This document shows, one piece after another, positions 17,751 through 29,618 of a stretch of 64,000 nt of DNA. Source of the stretch: Saccharina japonica (taxonomy: Eukaryota; Sar; Phaeophyceae; Laminariales; Laminariaceae); assembly GCA_008828725.1 (NCBI GenBank), contig MEHQ01000823.1, positions 428,339 to 492,338 of the forward strand. The letters run 5' to 3'. The notes beneath the pieces were generated by a model that saw only the letters and a list, made by a program, of their open reading frames with translations, was not told the DNA's origin and did no database searches. The translations under genes and the position numbers were made by a program. The first letter of the stretch is position 1. Each line of letters begins with the position of its first letter.

Positions 17751-20072
17751 CTTGTGGAATTCAGTAGTTTCATTAGAAGCAAAACGAACTGAACAAATAT
17801 TGAAAGACGCATCCACTGGAGGCCGAGGAAGAGGATTTCATCGAAAGTCGTCTTCGCCAGTTACCATGGGTACCTCTTATGTGTTATACTTCGATCGCCA
17901 GGGCGACGGGGTGTACACACCAGTCGGTCGCTCCTCTCACTACTACAGTAGAACCAGGATCAACATGTCGTCCTCACAGAGACGTTCACCCTATATTCGT
18001 CCCCACAGACTCTAAAGCCAGCCGGGACAGACTAAGGAAACAGTGTACACATCCCCAGACAGCATCCGCGGCCTATCTTTCGGAGTTTCCCACTGTGTAC
18101 AATTTTCCTGGAGTGGGGATTCCGGGGATAGCCGGGTCCAGCGAGGAAAGCAAACAAAGCCACCTATATACAACAACGCCGGCGTGCGAGCACCGGCGCA
18201 TGCTGGAATGTGTACTCATGGTCCCAGCTACCAGGCGTGCCAGATATCGCTACTCGTCGTACATACCCGAGAACACCACTTCGTACTACGACGGAGGATT
18301 CGTCTCGTCAGCTTTATGATAGATATCGACGGCACGCAAGCACCGGCTCGTGGTGGGATGTGTACTGTAGTAACATACTCACGGTCCCAACTACCAGACT
18401 GAAAGGTACCGGCGTCGACGGCCAATCTTTCGTTGGTGCTATGGTGTGGGTGTGTACGAGTCTCGTGTTCCTGCAAGCGATGGCGTGATTGAAACAGGCG
18501 GTCGATACGTTTAGTGGTCATCACGTATCACGGTATCACGGTGCGGGCGCACAGGGAAATGCGGCGGTATTCCGAGTACTGGCACTTTTTACCACACGTT
18601 TTCGAAAACGCACTGAAAAAAGCGCAAGCAGAAAAAAGCACGCAAACGTTTACTTTCAAAAACGACGCCGAAATCCAGTTGAAAATTTGTTTATCGGATT
18701 TTTGTCGCCTCGTCGAAGCCGGCATGGCTTCCCGAAGTGTTTCACTCTCAAGAACACCACAACAGAAGCGATGAGTCGTAACCTATACCACGCATTCATC
18801 CAATGATCCGATGGCCCAGCAAATATTACGTGTGGATGAATCCGTGGAAACGCCACTTAGACCATTATTCGCTTGGCACATAATATATATCTAAAATCTC
18901 CGTACCGCAATACGAAACATCGTCGTGCCACCAACAACCCTCCTGCTGGGTCGAAGATACGACAGGTCGCGGACGACAAGCCACATATTCTCAGGCATAA
19001 CGGAAATATTCTCGTTGTATCGAAAATACTTGCCCATAGATATAACGGCAAACCCATTGGTGCGAAACAACATTACCTCCATCTGAAGAGCAATATATCA
19101 TGGGGCTAGGAAAACCCTACTGGCGTATTAACCTTCCTTGGCGTATGCGTACCCAGGTGTACCTTTCGGCGCCCTCAGCAGTTCCCGCCAACCCTCCTCT
19201 CCATTCCAACCCACCAAACACCCCCAAATACTCTCGGCAACAGACTAAATAGATGGAATCACGACAACTTCGGCACGACGTTGGAATGAAAACCAAAGGC
19301 GTCGGTGTCCAACAGGTTGGTGATATCATGGGTATGCTGCTGCTATGCCGGTCCTATGTGGACAACCTTAACCTCCTCGTCAGCAAGACGCAAGTTCGCG
19401 ATAAACTCCTCAGCGAAAACCGGCTGTGCTATCGTCAGCACCACTGCATCCCAGCCTCGAGAAAACCGGAAGCCGGTGTACCATTGGAACCTTCCGGGTT
19501 TGCTAACGGTAACGAACTGGTGCCGGTCCTCACAAAGCTAACCCCACCTACCCATCTACAGTACCACGGTCTCCTCAACGACGAACTAAAAAAACACGGT
19601 CACAATAAATACTAACCAGTGTTCTCGCATGCACATGTAAAGGCTGTCGAAACCAGGTAGACGTGGAGATTTCAACCAGTTTGAACGTACCCATATCCAC
19701 ATTATATACGATATCTCTCACAACCGATTGTACTTTAAGTACCATATGATACACTCATCGCTGATGTCAGTGCTGCGGCATCCTACTTATAACGGTCAAG
19801 GGTTTGAATGGAAACTGGCTCTGGGATCAGTTCACGTCAGATCACGGTGTACATGCCTACCGTTCACACATGTTATAACCAGTTCAACTCAACACCCCCT
19901 CGTTGCCAATCACGCGCAAACCAAATGCTTGAAAGCCGTAACAACAAACAAATTGAGCTCTGTTACTTCACCGCTTACGATCCTGCATCATAACAATCGG
20001 TCGTGACAATACACAATATCTACTATCGTATGTGTTGAAACCCTCGAAACCTTTGGTGATCAACGCCGACCC
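17751..20072. other. Unrecognised low-density region with short open frames
   Basis: A degenerate duplication (CACGCAAGCACCGGCTCGT and GTGCGAGCACCGGCGCATG, each followed by GGGATGTGTACT or GGAATGTGTACT) lies at 18.17-18.40 kb. An open frame at 18514-18774 (plus, 86 codons, with HVFENALKKAQAEKSTQTFTF) and one at 19253-19615 (plus, 120 codons) look more protein-like than their shadows, but I recognise neither. They may be pieces of an old transposon. Confidence 0.3.
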
Positions 20073-20983
20073 CTAGAGTTTGTTCAGAAGGGCAAAGTCG
20101 GTGCCCAGAGGACCGGACACGCGGTAGTCCTCGACGGTCCCACGGAACGCTTCGTACCCTTCCATCACCTCGCGGCCGTCCACATCCAGCACCGGGCGGG
20201 CCGTCTCGCCCAGGATTCCGGAGAGCGCCTCGTTTTCGAGAGACAGGCCGTGCAGCCCTACGTCCATCTGCCAGAACTCCAACTCGGGCAAGACGCGGCC
20301 ATCCCAGTCTAAGTCACCGTCGCCTTGGTAGTTCGTGCCGACGTTGAGGCGCACAGTCACGGCTGATGTTACGATCTTGAAGACGGCATGGCTGGACTGC
20401 AACTCGGCGAGGTCATGGTTTTCGATGTACTGCGTGCACCAGTTGGGGGCCGCCATGTCGTTGAAACGTAGAATCCAGTCTTCAAATTCCTCCTCGAGGG
20501 CGAGCACGCGGGTGCCTTGCAGCATTTCGTCGTACATGCGGGCCCAAACCTTGTCGCCGCCGAACTGACGGCACTCTGCCGGTAAGTTGGAAGCTGACAT
20601 CTTGATGCCATCCACCACGTGTGTATCCTTGGAAAATCGAAGGAGGCCTTCTACTTCCTCCCCGTCGACGACTGTACGCAGTCCACCGTCGGCAAGGCAA
20701 GGCGAAATCCCGCTAGGACAGCCGATGGTGTCGATGCCATACGGGTTCATCACCTCGATAACGAGAGAGTGTCCCTTTGACAAAATGCTGAGGCCCGTGA
20801 TCAGCTGGCGATCAGGGAATTCCTTCGGCAGAGGAGCGGTAAGGCGGAGGTTGATATGGAGGCCGGCGTCGTCGTCCTTGACCATGTTATACCATCCACC
20901 GTCGATCCCAGACCAATCAATCTTTTGGCCGCGGAGGCCTTGCATGTGCGGGTCGTCGCACATATCAGCGCCATTCGCGCACG
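20073..20983 (-). CDS. VWD/Root-cap-like secreted protein, terminal exon
   Basis: About 303 codons to the stop. The minus strand shows a good 3' splice site just before residue 1 (CTAAC branch-like sequence, T-rich stretch, CAG), giving an exon that starts at 20983 in split-codon phase and reads CANGADMCDDPHMQGLRGQK. The CDDPHxxGLRGQxxDWxG block and the far C-terminal VGLHGLSLENEALSGILGE block resemble the von Willebrand D / plant Root_cap fold. Eight or so Cys in the exon suggest extracellular disulfides. The composition is balanced and the third-position pattern is unlike surrounding noise. First exon(s) with a signal peptide should lie above 21.0 kb, but I could not locate them. Family assignment is tentative; that it is real coding is much firmer. 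Confidence 0.6.
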
Positions 20984-21236
20984 CTGCATTGTTTGAGTTT
21001 AAATTTAAGCAAATGCGATTTGTTAGTGCAAACAATGCGACAAACCGTGTGTGTGTGCCTCTTCGCACGCAGTACGGGTATATACGCATACATATAGACA
21101 AACATATAGATATGTACTTGAACTAGAGAGTGGTCCGTATCATCTCTACGGGTTATCTACGCGGTGGTTCGTCATTTGTTTTTTAATGATCGAACCTATA
21201 GTCAAGTCAAGCCACGTAATAGCTGTACATGTTATT

Positions 21237-21263
21237 ACTGCTGCTGCTGCTGCTGCTCCTGCT
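21237..21263. repeat. CTG trinucleotide run
   Basis: About eight consecutive CTG-like triplets. The complementary CAG run follows at 21402-21460, so the two could pair in a single strand. Confidence 0.8.
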
Positions 21264-21401
21264 GTTCCATACCATGGTATGTTGTAGTTAGTTGTTGCTG
21301 CTCCTTCGTGTACAGCGATGTATGAAGTGATTGCCCCGCGTGAAAACAAGTTTAACGTATTTTGCACTGCTGATCAACCCGCTTTTCATTCATGGCTGCA
21401 C

Positions 21402-21460
21402 ACGAAGTAGCAGCAGCAGCAGCAGCAGCAGCAACAGCGACAAATGATGCAGCAGCAGCA
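21402..21460. repeat. CAG trinucleotide run, interrupted
   Basis: CAGCAGCAGCAGCAGCAG, a short interruption, then further CAG triplets. Non-coding as far as I can tell. Confidence 0.8.
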
Positions 21461-21563
21461 GCACAGGAGTACACACAAACGAACAACTACCACTGCTACT
21501 ACTGCAGTACTGGTGCTGCTGCTTCCCCTGCTGTAATTTGCTCAGCAAAGGAAGTGTGTGTAG

Positions 21564-21703
21564 TTGAACGAGGAGAAAGCAAATTGCCCCGTGTGGAAAA
21601 TTATTTGTTTAACGTATAAATTGTTTTACAGCAGTACAAAATACAAAAATACGTCAAACAAATAATTTTTCACGCGGGGCAATTTTCTTTCTCCTCGTAC
21701 AAC
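21564..21703. repeat. Inverted repeat with about 53-base arms
   Basis: Left arm 21564-21616 (GAGGAGAAAGCAAATTGCCC, then TTATTTGTTTAACGTA) is the near-perfect complement of 21650-21703. The loop is about 33 bases. A third partial arm (ATTGCCCCGCGTGAAAACAA, then TTTAACGTATTTT) lies at about 21331-21364. Likely a small foldback or MITE. Confidence 0.75.
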
Positions 21704-24700
21704 TACGTACAGCGTATCAACACGCTCCTACCAATCAGTTCGTACGACGTCAGACCTTTCAACTCGACTCTCGACATAAATGCAAGCTACGGTCAACCCG
21801 CTTCGTCTTGGGTAAGGCTAGCGCATGCAAACGACGGCTTCGAAATTATTGATTATACTTGCTTGAGAGATGTTGCTCTCGTTGCGGTATGCTCTTAAAT
21901 TACACATCTAAACCAGGAAAAAATATCTGTGTTTCGACATCGGAGAGAGGTCTGGAGATATCGAGATTTTAAAAGGAGATATATAAGGAGACCGCACGCC
22001 TGTGTGGTCTCGACACCAGCCACAACCTACGAGTTGCTTTGTTCTTATAGCCTACTCGTACAGTAGTACAGGTATTATACACCGTGGTGCATTTTTGTTG
22101 CCTACAAGTTTCCTACGAAATAAATGGAATAAGAGGCCCATAATCGACGCCTTTGTTTGTGGCTGTGGTACAAAACAGCAGTACCACGTAGCAATGTAGG
22201 ATGTACTGCTGTACGTACATATTTTACCAGCAGGCGGCACCATCTTGAAAAAACAAATCGAGAGTTCGTGCGTGAATGTTGTATACTTTAATTTCCTTCT
22301 TCGCCTAAACGCTTTGTCCGTACTCCTCGGTGTTAGGTGAAGATTGATGCATCCGCCTATGAGTAGTTGCTTCTGTCGTGTTTACTGTTGTTGTTGTTGA
22401 TGCTCTGCTGCGGTCGAGGTAACCCGTATTCCTTGCGTCGCCCTTACTATAACCACTCCGTAGGAAAGCCTTGTACATACATATATATATATATATGTTA
22501 AGCCCAAGAAAGTATCACGATAGCACCTCCAACGCACATAAGCTAACGACGCACTTCCATTTGAGATGAAACATATATTGGGACGTGGGGATCAACTCAA
22601 TTTCGCGCGTTGTTGATGGCAGTATGGCCTACGGTGACATGACGTTACTTTGAAATCCTAACGTTTCGATAGTTGTGCTGAGCAGCCGTAACGAGGGATA
22701 AACTCTGCATGGCACGCGGGTGCGGGAGTCTGCCGCCATGATTGACCGGTAAGTACGGAGACGGCTACACCAATCGGGAAGGACAGATAAAGGCAGGAAG
22801 AAAAACTACTCATTAATACTTTAAACTTCAGCGTAACTACATATAGATGCTGGCTCCTGCCGTCTCGATCACTGCATACAGTAGAGTACTCTGCCGTTAT
22901 TATATGTGCATGTCAGACACGGGGTAAAAAACTCCAATTATATACGGTACCAGGTGGTAAAACTGGTGAACGTGTACGTAGTATATTGTCAAACGAGGCA
23001 GTGGTTCCTACTGTTGACAATAATACTGGAGAGGTTCCATATGCGCCGACGTTAACACTACAACAACGTCACCAGCCAAATGAAAAAAACAGGAACACCG
23101 TAACCGCAGCTAGTGCCCTGTGGTGGTACACAGTGTTGTAGCGGAGTGTCATTTGTGGGTTTCGGCGGACATGCTTGGCGAAAGGTTTGGCGCAAGCCTC
23201 AGGTTGGTAAGTTAGATTGTGTTACTTCGCTCATTGGTTATTGTGTGGTAGTATTCTAAGGGCTAAGATAAAGACGAATTCATTGATGGGCGTCAACGAG
23301 AAACAAACAATATGAGGAGGTGGAAACTGCCCGAGGTCCCTCGACTCACTCTCGGCAAGATGTAAGCTCTTCGGTCCGATGTACCTTATACGAGTCAATG
23401 TACTGACTGACCCACAGCAAGTACCTTCGATGCTTATATGCGTTTTAGAGTATATACTATACGTACACCGTGCGAAAGCTAATGCCCAAGCCCCGCTCGT
23501 CGGGAGGGCCAAGCGATATTCAGCGTATCAAACATCATTCTGCATGGGTGCAGGTTGGCCTTGTACCTGGGGTACCGTGTTCAACAATAGCCTTATCAAG
23601 ACAAGGAAAATACCCCCTATGAACACGACGTTCAGGGTCACTTCGTACCTGGCGTGAGAACTGGTTGTTGACATGGAGAGGACGACCCGTGATGCCGAGT
23701 GGAAAGAAAAGGAGGGAAAACAAGATTCGTACTTAGTTCCGAGCAATGAGTGATCACGCTAATTCCGTTCGCCGCAACGCCTCGTTACTACTGTCACACC
23801 CATATTTTCACACGTCCGGTTACACGGGGATGAAACACACACACACCTTGACAAATTATATGTACCCCAAGTGCATTGCTGACTTTCCTGCGTGGCCGCA
23901 GATTGGACAATACGACATCACCGCGAACCAATATGACGACGCTCTACTTTGATCCTTACACATCAACCGACACCTACCACAATCTACAAGAGTACGCCGT
24001 GACACGATCGAGGGACTGGATCATACAATAACGAGGTATATGCGTCTAGAGACGCGTGCGGAGCAGCATCCTTACTGAGGCGCAAATGAAAGGGGCCAGC
24101 TATCATATGTACGTCTACGCTGCACATTGAAAATCAAAGGTAACTACCTCACCGCACAGTCGGTTCGTCCCGGAGTTGTAGCAAAGGCCCGATAAACACT
24201 CGCAAGCGCCGGTGCTGTCACAGGTCTGCCAAAAACATTCGTTCCGAGCGAACGAAGCGGGTTAACATCGCCATTGTCAGTGTTCCGTACACGGTTTCAT
24301 AGTATATGCCTACAGATGATAACAGTCCCCAGCCTGCCTGACACATATTACAGTGATAGCGGAAGGACGTTCAACTAAACTAGGGCAACACGTGGTAAGT
24401 ATAATACATTGTTGTTGGGGAGTTCGCTTGTAGTTGGATGAGTTACCTACGTCCCAAACAAAATGTATAGCGCGATGTTTCGACTGTATCGATGTTCCAT
24501 GCCGGTACGGTGTATACCATATACAAGGTCCTTTTCTGCGTAGCTGGTGCTTGCGGGTACAAACCCGGCTGCCGCGAAACAGTTTCGTCCCTCAAGATAT
24601 GTAAAATATGGCTTGTGAAAGATGGCCGTCGTCTCTACTTTAACGGATAATTATCAGTCCTGGATGCAATTTGATTTTCAGTGATATGAGTCGTCATCCT

Positions 24701-25718
24701 TTACATATATTGAATAGCGCTGATGGTCTCGAATCGAACAAGGAAATAGTTGGGGTTCCCATAGCCGTGAGGCGCCAATGATCGTTTCAGGGCCATATAG
24801 AGGCACCTTCCGCGATCCAACCACAAACCAAGTGTTCGACGCGTTCAAGGAAAAAAGTATGACGACACATGCATTGCATCATGGTTGGTCACGATATCGT
24901 GTGTGATAAGCGCCTCTCAATCAAGCAGTGTGAACATTGACGACGGGTGCTACAACAGAGAGAGCTGTTTTCGGCTACATTTTTGGTCGGAATGATCGTG
25001 CTCCTAAAACCAATGTCCGGCCTTTCATTGGTGTGTTGCAAAGGGTGTCATTATATATTTCGGCCATGCGATGTTTTGATCGGGCATCACTTCCATTCTC
25101 CTCCACAATCAGTGTTTTCGTCAAGTTCAGAGCTCCCTCAAGTATCCACTCTCGAAAATAAAAATGATGTGCACTTTTACCGTCCGGCGTGACCCCCACT
25201 GCGAGCCGGCGGTGCCAAATAAATACCCTGTGGTGTCGCGTACAGATACAAAGTTGAAAGATGCCTGAATACAGGCTTTCACGCCCCAATCCAACTACTG
25301 TAGTACAACCCCGTAAAACTCTCTTCAAAACGCCGCAACTTTCTCGACGAGGGGTATCCGCACCTAACTAAGCGGAATTGGTGAATGTGCGCCAAGACAT
25401 GCCAAACTGCGCCCATGTGTTAGCGGCTGGCCAACGCTACGGTGAGGGGGTGCCCAATTTTCCCTACAGTGCTTAGGTCACTCGGGCTACATAGTGGGTC
25501 GATGTCTCACTGCAAAATATACCACGCATCTATTTGTTCCGTCGGCGCAGCGTGGTGGACAATTTCATGGGGGTGCATATCGATAATGTAAAAAGAGAAA
25601 ATTGCAAACGAATAGAAAAAAAGGTACCCACTCGAACCAGTGGTTTCAAGCTGCCAAACAAAAAATTGACCCAACGTGACCCCGCTACGGTTGGCGTTGA
25701 TGGTGGATGGTAGCTCAC
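21704..25718. other. No supported gene
   Basis: Mixed intergenic sequence with a TA run at 22484-22497. Open frames are short. A minus-strand frame at 24975-25328 could be a further exon of the possible gene at 25.7-26.6 kb but shows no recognisable motif. Confidence 0.3.
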
Positions 25719-26593
25719 CTCGCCGCCAGTGGTGGCTGAGGTGTCAAAGCAGGCCCTTGGGTCAAGTCCAGCGCTCATGCAAATCCCAGTGGCGCCCGGA
25801 GCACATACGCTGGCAAGATGCTCAGTCGTAACGAAGCACTGACCCATCGTACGTCGTAGGGGGTTAGGGACGGGAAGTGGGTTGGAAATTGAGATGTTGG
25901 ATGCACATTTTTACCGTGTGTCGGGCCATACCGGTGGATATGCGAATCAGGCGGGGCGAAGGGCCACGACATGAAGGACCTGCTAAAAGCTCCCTCTATC
26001 AGCAATGCCCTTGAAGGACCGATATCTACGCATTTAGATCGAAACCCCTCGCCCCACTTACCACAGCAGACACGGGTGACGAAGCACAGTCCGTCACTTG
26101 CCCTAGGGTAGTTTGGACAGCGTGAAGCGCCACCAGAAAAACGCACGCAGTACGATGTACAACCATATTTTGCGGTGCCGTTGTACGTCTCCGTTGACAC
26201 AGGACTTATCCGGATTTTTCTGCCGTTAACGTGCACGGGAATGGTTGTTGGAGGGCAGTCGTGTTAGTTGTAGTTTCCCTTCGGGGCAAGCCCTGACCAT
26301 GCCTAAAAACGAAAAAACTACTTGACAGAAAATATTGATGAAGCTGGTGACGCGGAAGCGAACATTACAGCTTAACCATACGACACATTTTGGTATCGGC
26401 CATTGATCGCCCGATAAGTTCCCCTTGTTCGAAGTTGGCCAACCCGGAAACGCTGATTCAAACCATCCGCAGGTCACAACCTTATTATCGTGTGTGGGGG
26501 TTGTACAACTGCCACAAATTAAATGTTGAGAACAGGGGCACATGTCTGGACACTTGAACTCAACGCCGGTTGGCTTTGGGGAACCATTCAACA
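25719..26593 (-). CDS. Possible cysteine-rich multi-exon host gene (exons only)
   Basis: Three consecutive minus-strand stretches have coding-like Cys-rich sequence and GT-AG borders. Exon about 26369-26593 reads VEFKCPDMCPCSQHLICGSC then VVTCGWFESAFPGW and PIPKCVVWLS. A stretch ending at 26062 reads YGCTSYCVRFSGGASRCPN, CFVTRVCCG then GTAAGT. Exon 25719-25838 reads CFVTTEHLASVCAPGATGIC then DPRACFDTSATTGGE and GTGAGC. The even Cys pattern suggests an extracellular protein. Exon phases do not all agree by eye (joining the first two borders gives an early TAA), so the model is incomplete or the gene is broken. I do not recognise the family. Confidence 0.3.
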
Positions 26594-26599
26594 CTTAGG

Positions 26600-29370
26600 G
26601 CAGTCTACGTAGGATGCCTCAGAATGCAGGCCAACGTTAACCGATACACCACCTCCACTCTCGAGAAACAGTTATTGATCGTAGAAACCTCCAGGGTGAG
26701 GGGCGGGTACCTCTAGCGGGGTGCAACATCGATGGGCCTAAATGCACCGCCATATCGCACCGGAGGGCCTATCCGACAAGCGACAAATGGGCCAACGAAA
26801 ACTCTGTTCAATCCGACCCTGTGATCACTTGGGAATTACGGTGAACGGTCTTGCATTTAAACCATAGTAATCGGGAGTATATACGTGTTTGCTGTAGGTA
26901 TGCACCCCCTGAATGAGGTTGCTTTGCTTCATAGTTTTGTTCTGTGCTTCTTTGCTTACCCAAGATAGTTGTTTATTTGGTTTGGATGGCGTATACTATA
27001 CCATACTAAAACTCACAATAAGTGCATTCTAGTATGGCAATACAAAACGCCATATGATTTGTTAGTACACTAAAACACATGCATGTATACCGGTAAGTTT
27101 TTAATGGGCACACAAAATGCTCAATATATGTTTGTATGATGTTTAGTATACAATCCTCCACAGGTGCTCCTAGTACCTTGGAGTAAAGTAAGGAGTATTG
27201 GAGATAATATACACCAGGTACTTACAGTAGTGTACTCGGTAAAGGATAACGCTACACAAAAAGAGCATGCTGACGTTTTGCATTGAGACGGTAGTTTATC
27301 GGCGCGGTTGAAAAACACAAGAAACAAAACGCACAGAAACTTGGTTGTTAATAGGCAAAGCTCATGGCTTTAGAGCAGACGACTCGCCAAGAAACGCAAT
27401 ACTCCTCCAATGGATATACTGTGCTGTACCCAAGCCGCCGATAATCCACTCCGCAACATATCGCCATAAAACCTTGCACACCAGTATACCTCAGCTATGA
27501 AACCCCTTGGAGGAACAACATGCCTCTAAGAACACACGACACTTAAAATGCCCCACGAAGTCAACGCACGTCAGGCACTCTGTTTAGAAAAATATATCAA
27601 AGCCCCCGATACTCAACGCAGATTGAATTGCCCACGAAGCCAACACCGCCCGGAGTCCCTAACGAGTCAACAATAACTATTATCACTGCCCGGAGTCCCC
27701 AACGACTCAACAATAACTATTATCTCGTACTAAAACATACCAGGTACCCGATATTAATAACTGCCGAAGTATACCGGCGCAATAATACCGTATACTAGTA
27801 GCGCGCCCTTGGCCTGCTACCTGGCGCAGTATCTGAGACCACCGCTCAACAATAGCTATATCGTACTAAACAATACCTGGTATGGAGTACTACAGCTGAA
27901 GTAGAGAATTCACAGCGGCGCAATAATACCGTATACCACTGGCTGTAGTATTAATAGCGAATCCTTAGCCTGCTACCTGACGCAGTATCTGAGATTCATT
28001 GTCGGAGGACCAAATAAGTGACGAGAACAACCAGCACACCAAGCACTCACTCAGGGTAAAGCATGCTACGTGTCAATATCGCAACAATGTTGATCGCATT
28101 ATAGTTCAAGTGGCATATATATCGATCGAAGTATTGCACTCAGCTAGCAAATATGAGTTTCGACGAAATCCTCGAGCTCACAGCTGTTGTTTTTTTAATT
28201 GTTTTAAATATATGTAGATGCGCAAATGAATTAAATTATATTGCAAGGGTGTGTTAGGTAAGGTATACCTATACCCGGGTAAGTTATTGTTGTCTAACCC
28301 CCTAAGCAGAACTACAGTCGTATGGGGAAAGCTAGCCGGACAAAAGTCAAGAGATCATCGTGAACGCGCGTTTGAAAGGGCAATAAGTATATCCAATTAT
28401 TGCCTACTATAAGGATGGGGGCAGAGATCTGCTAAATACTTACGTAGCGCTTTTAGGCCGAAATAAGAAGAAGCAACAATACCTTCTTGATTGGACTACG
28501 TAAAGGTTATGGTACCACTTTGTGGCTGGTTCATAATTTCATCATCAACGTACTGTAGTGCCGAACGGAACGGGTGTACCCTTTTGTATGGAGACCAGAG
28601 TTGGTCCACGATGTTCACAAGATTGGAAAAATCCAACAAAAAAGGGGTGCCTCGCCACTATCTGACCCCTGCTATCGTGCCACAGGCACAACACGCCACC
28701 ATCCCGTTGCCTCTTTTTATTGTTCCGCAAAAATTACCTATAATAACATAGTACGAGTATTATTATGCTGTTTTGGCCGTAGACGCTGCTGTTGCACAGT
28801 CTTCATAGTAAGTGGGTGGCAAAATAAAAGTCGGGAGGAAGAAAGAGCCACAGCGTGGTATTGATAATATAACGTTCGGTCACTTTTTATAGGTCGAGTT
28901 TGAAGCAGGGACAGTCCAGCTGCCGTACGCAAGGATGCCAGGAGACGGCACTTTTACCCCTTGACGGCTGGGGTCAAGGAAAATGCCTTGACGGACGTGC
29001 CTAAGCGGCAAATCCCGGGGACACCAAGTAAATATCCCGTTTTTCGCGTTTTTCGGAAAACGCCTGACTATATCTTTGAAAACCTGTATTTGTTTGTTTG
29101 TATTTTGATCCGCCGTTGTTTTTCTCGTTCGGAGTCCAGATCTACAGCAGAATACAGGTATATCACGAGCAACGAGCAACACAGCAATATCCTCGTATCT
29201 CCTCGCTCCTTCATGATGCTGTGTTGGAGCCAGCAGCACGAAAAACGATGAAATAGGGGTTTCCAAAGCGATAATGAGGCGTTTTTCTAGCGGGGATAGG
29301 GGACAATCCGTCTAGATGGATGGAAATGCCATGACGGACGCCCTTGACTGACTGACTGCTTGACGGTTGC
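26600..29370. other. No supported gene; local duplications
   Basis: A 40-base tandem duplication (CCCGGAGTCCCTAACGAGTC) sits at 27.65-27.72 kb. A diverged duplication of about 140 bases (GGCGCAATAATACCGTATAC, then GCAGTATCTGAGA) sits at 27.77-27.99 kb. 28140-28205 is an inverted copy of 38845-38960 (GAGGATTTCGTCGAAACTCA). No coding signal. Confidence 0.45.
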
Positions 29371-29375
29371 CCGCC

Positions 29376-29590
29376 TCCTGACTAGAGGTGGCCACCGGTA
29401 AAACAAAAAACGGTTTAAACCGGATTTTGGAAACCCAGCAGGGGTTTACGAGTAGGCGGGTTTTGAAAAAAAACACGTTTATTTTTCGCTGGTTTACTCC
29501 GGTTAACCGAAAACCGGATATAACCGGATAAAACCGGATATAACCGGATAAAACAGAATAAAAACCGGATAAAACCGGAAAACCGGTGAT
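29376..29590. repeat. CCGG-rich degenerate repeat
   Basis: Repeated AACCGGATAA and AAACCGG units following GAGGTGGCCACCGG. An inverted counterpart (CCGGTGCCCACCTC at the far end, CCGGTTTAAACC units) is at 36413-36595. Confidence 0.65.
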
Positions 29591-29618
29591 ACCGGACAAA
29601 TATTCTTCACTGATTATC

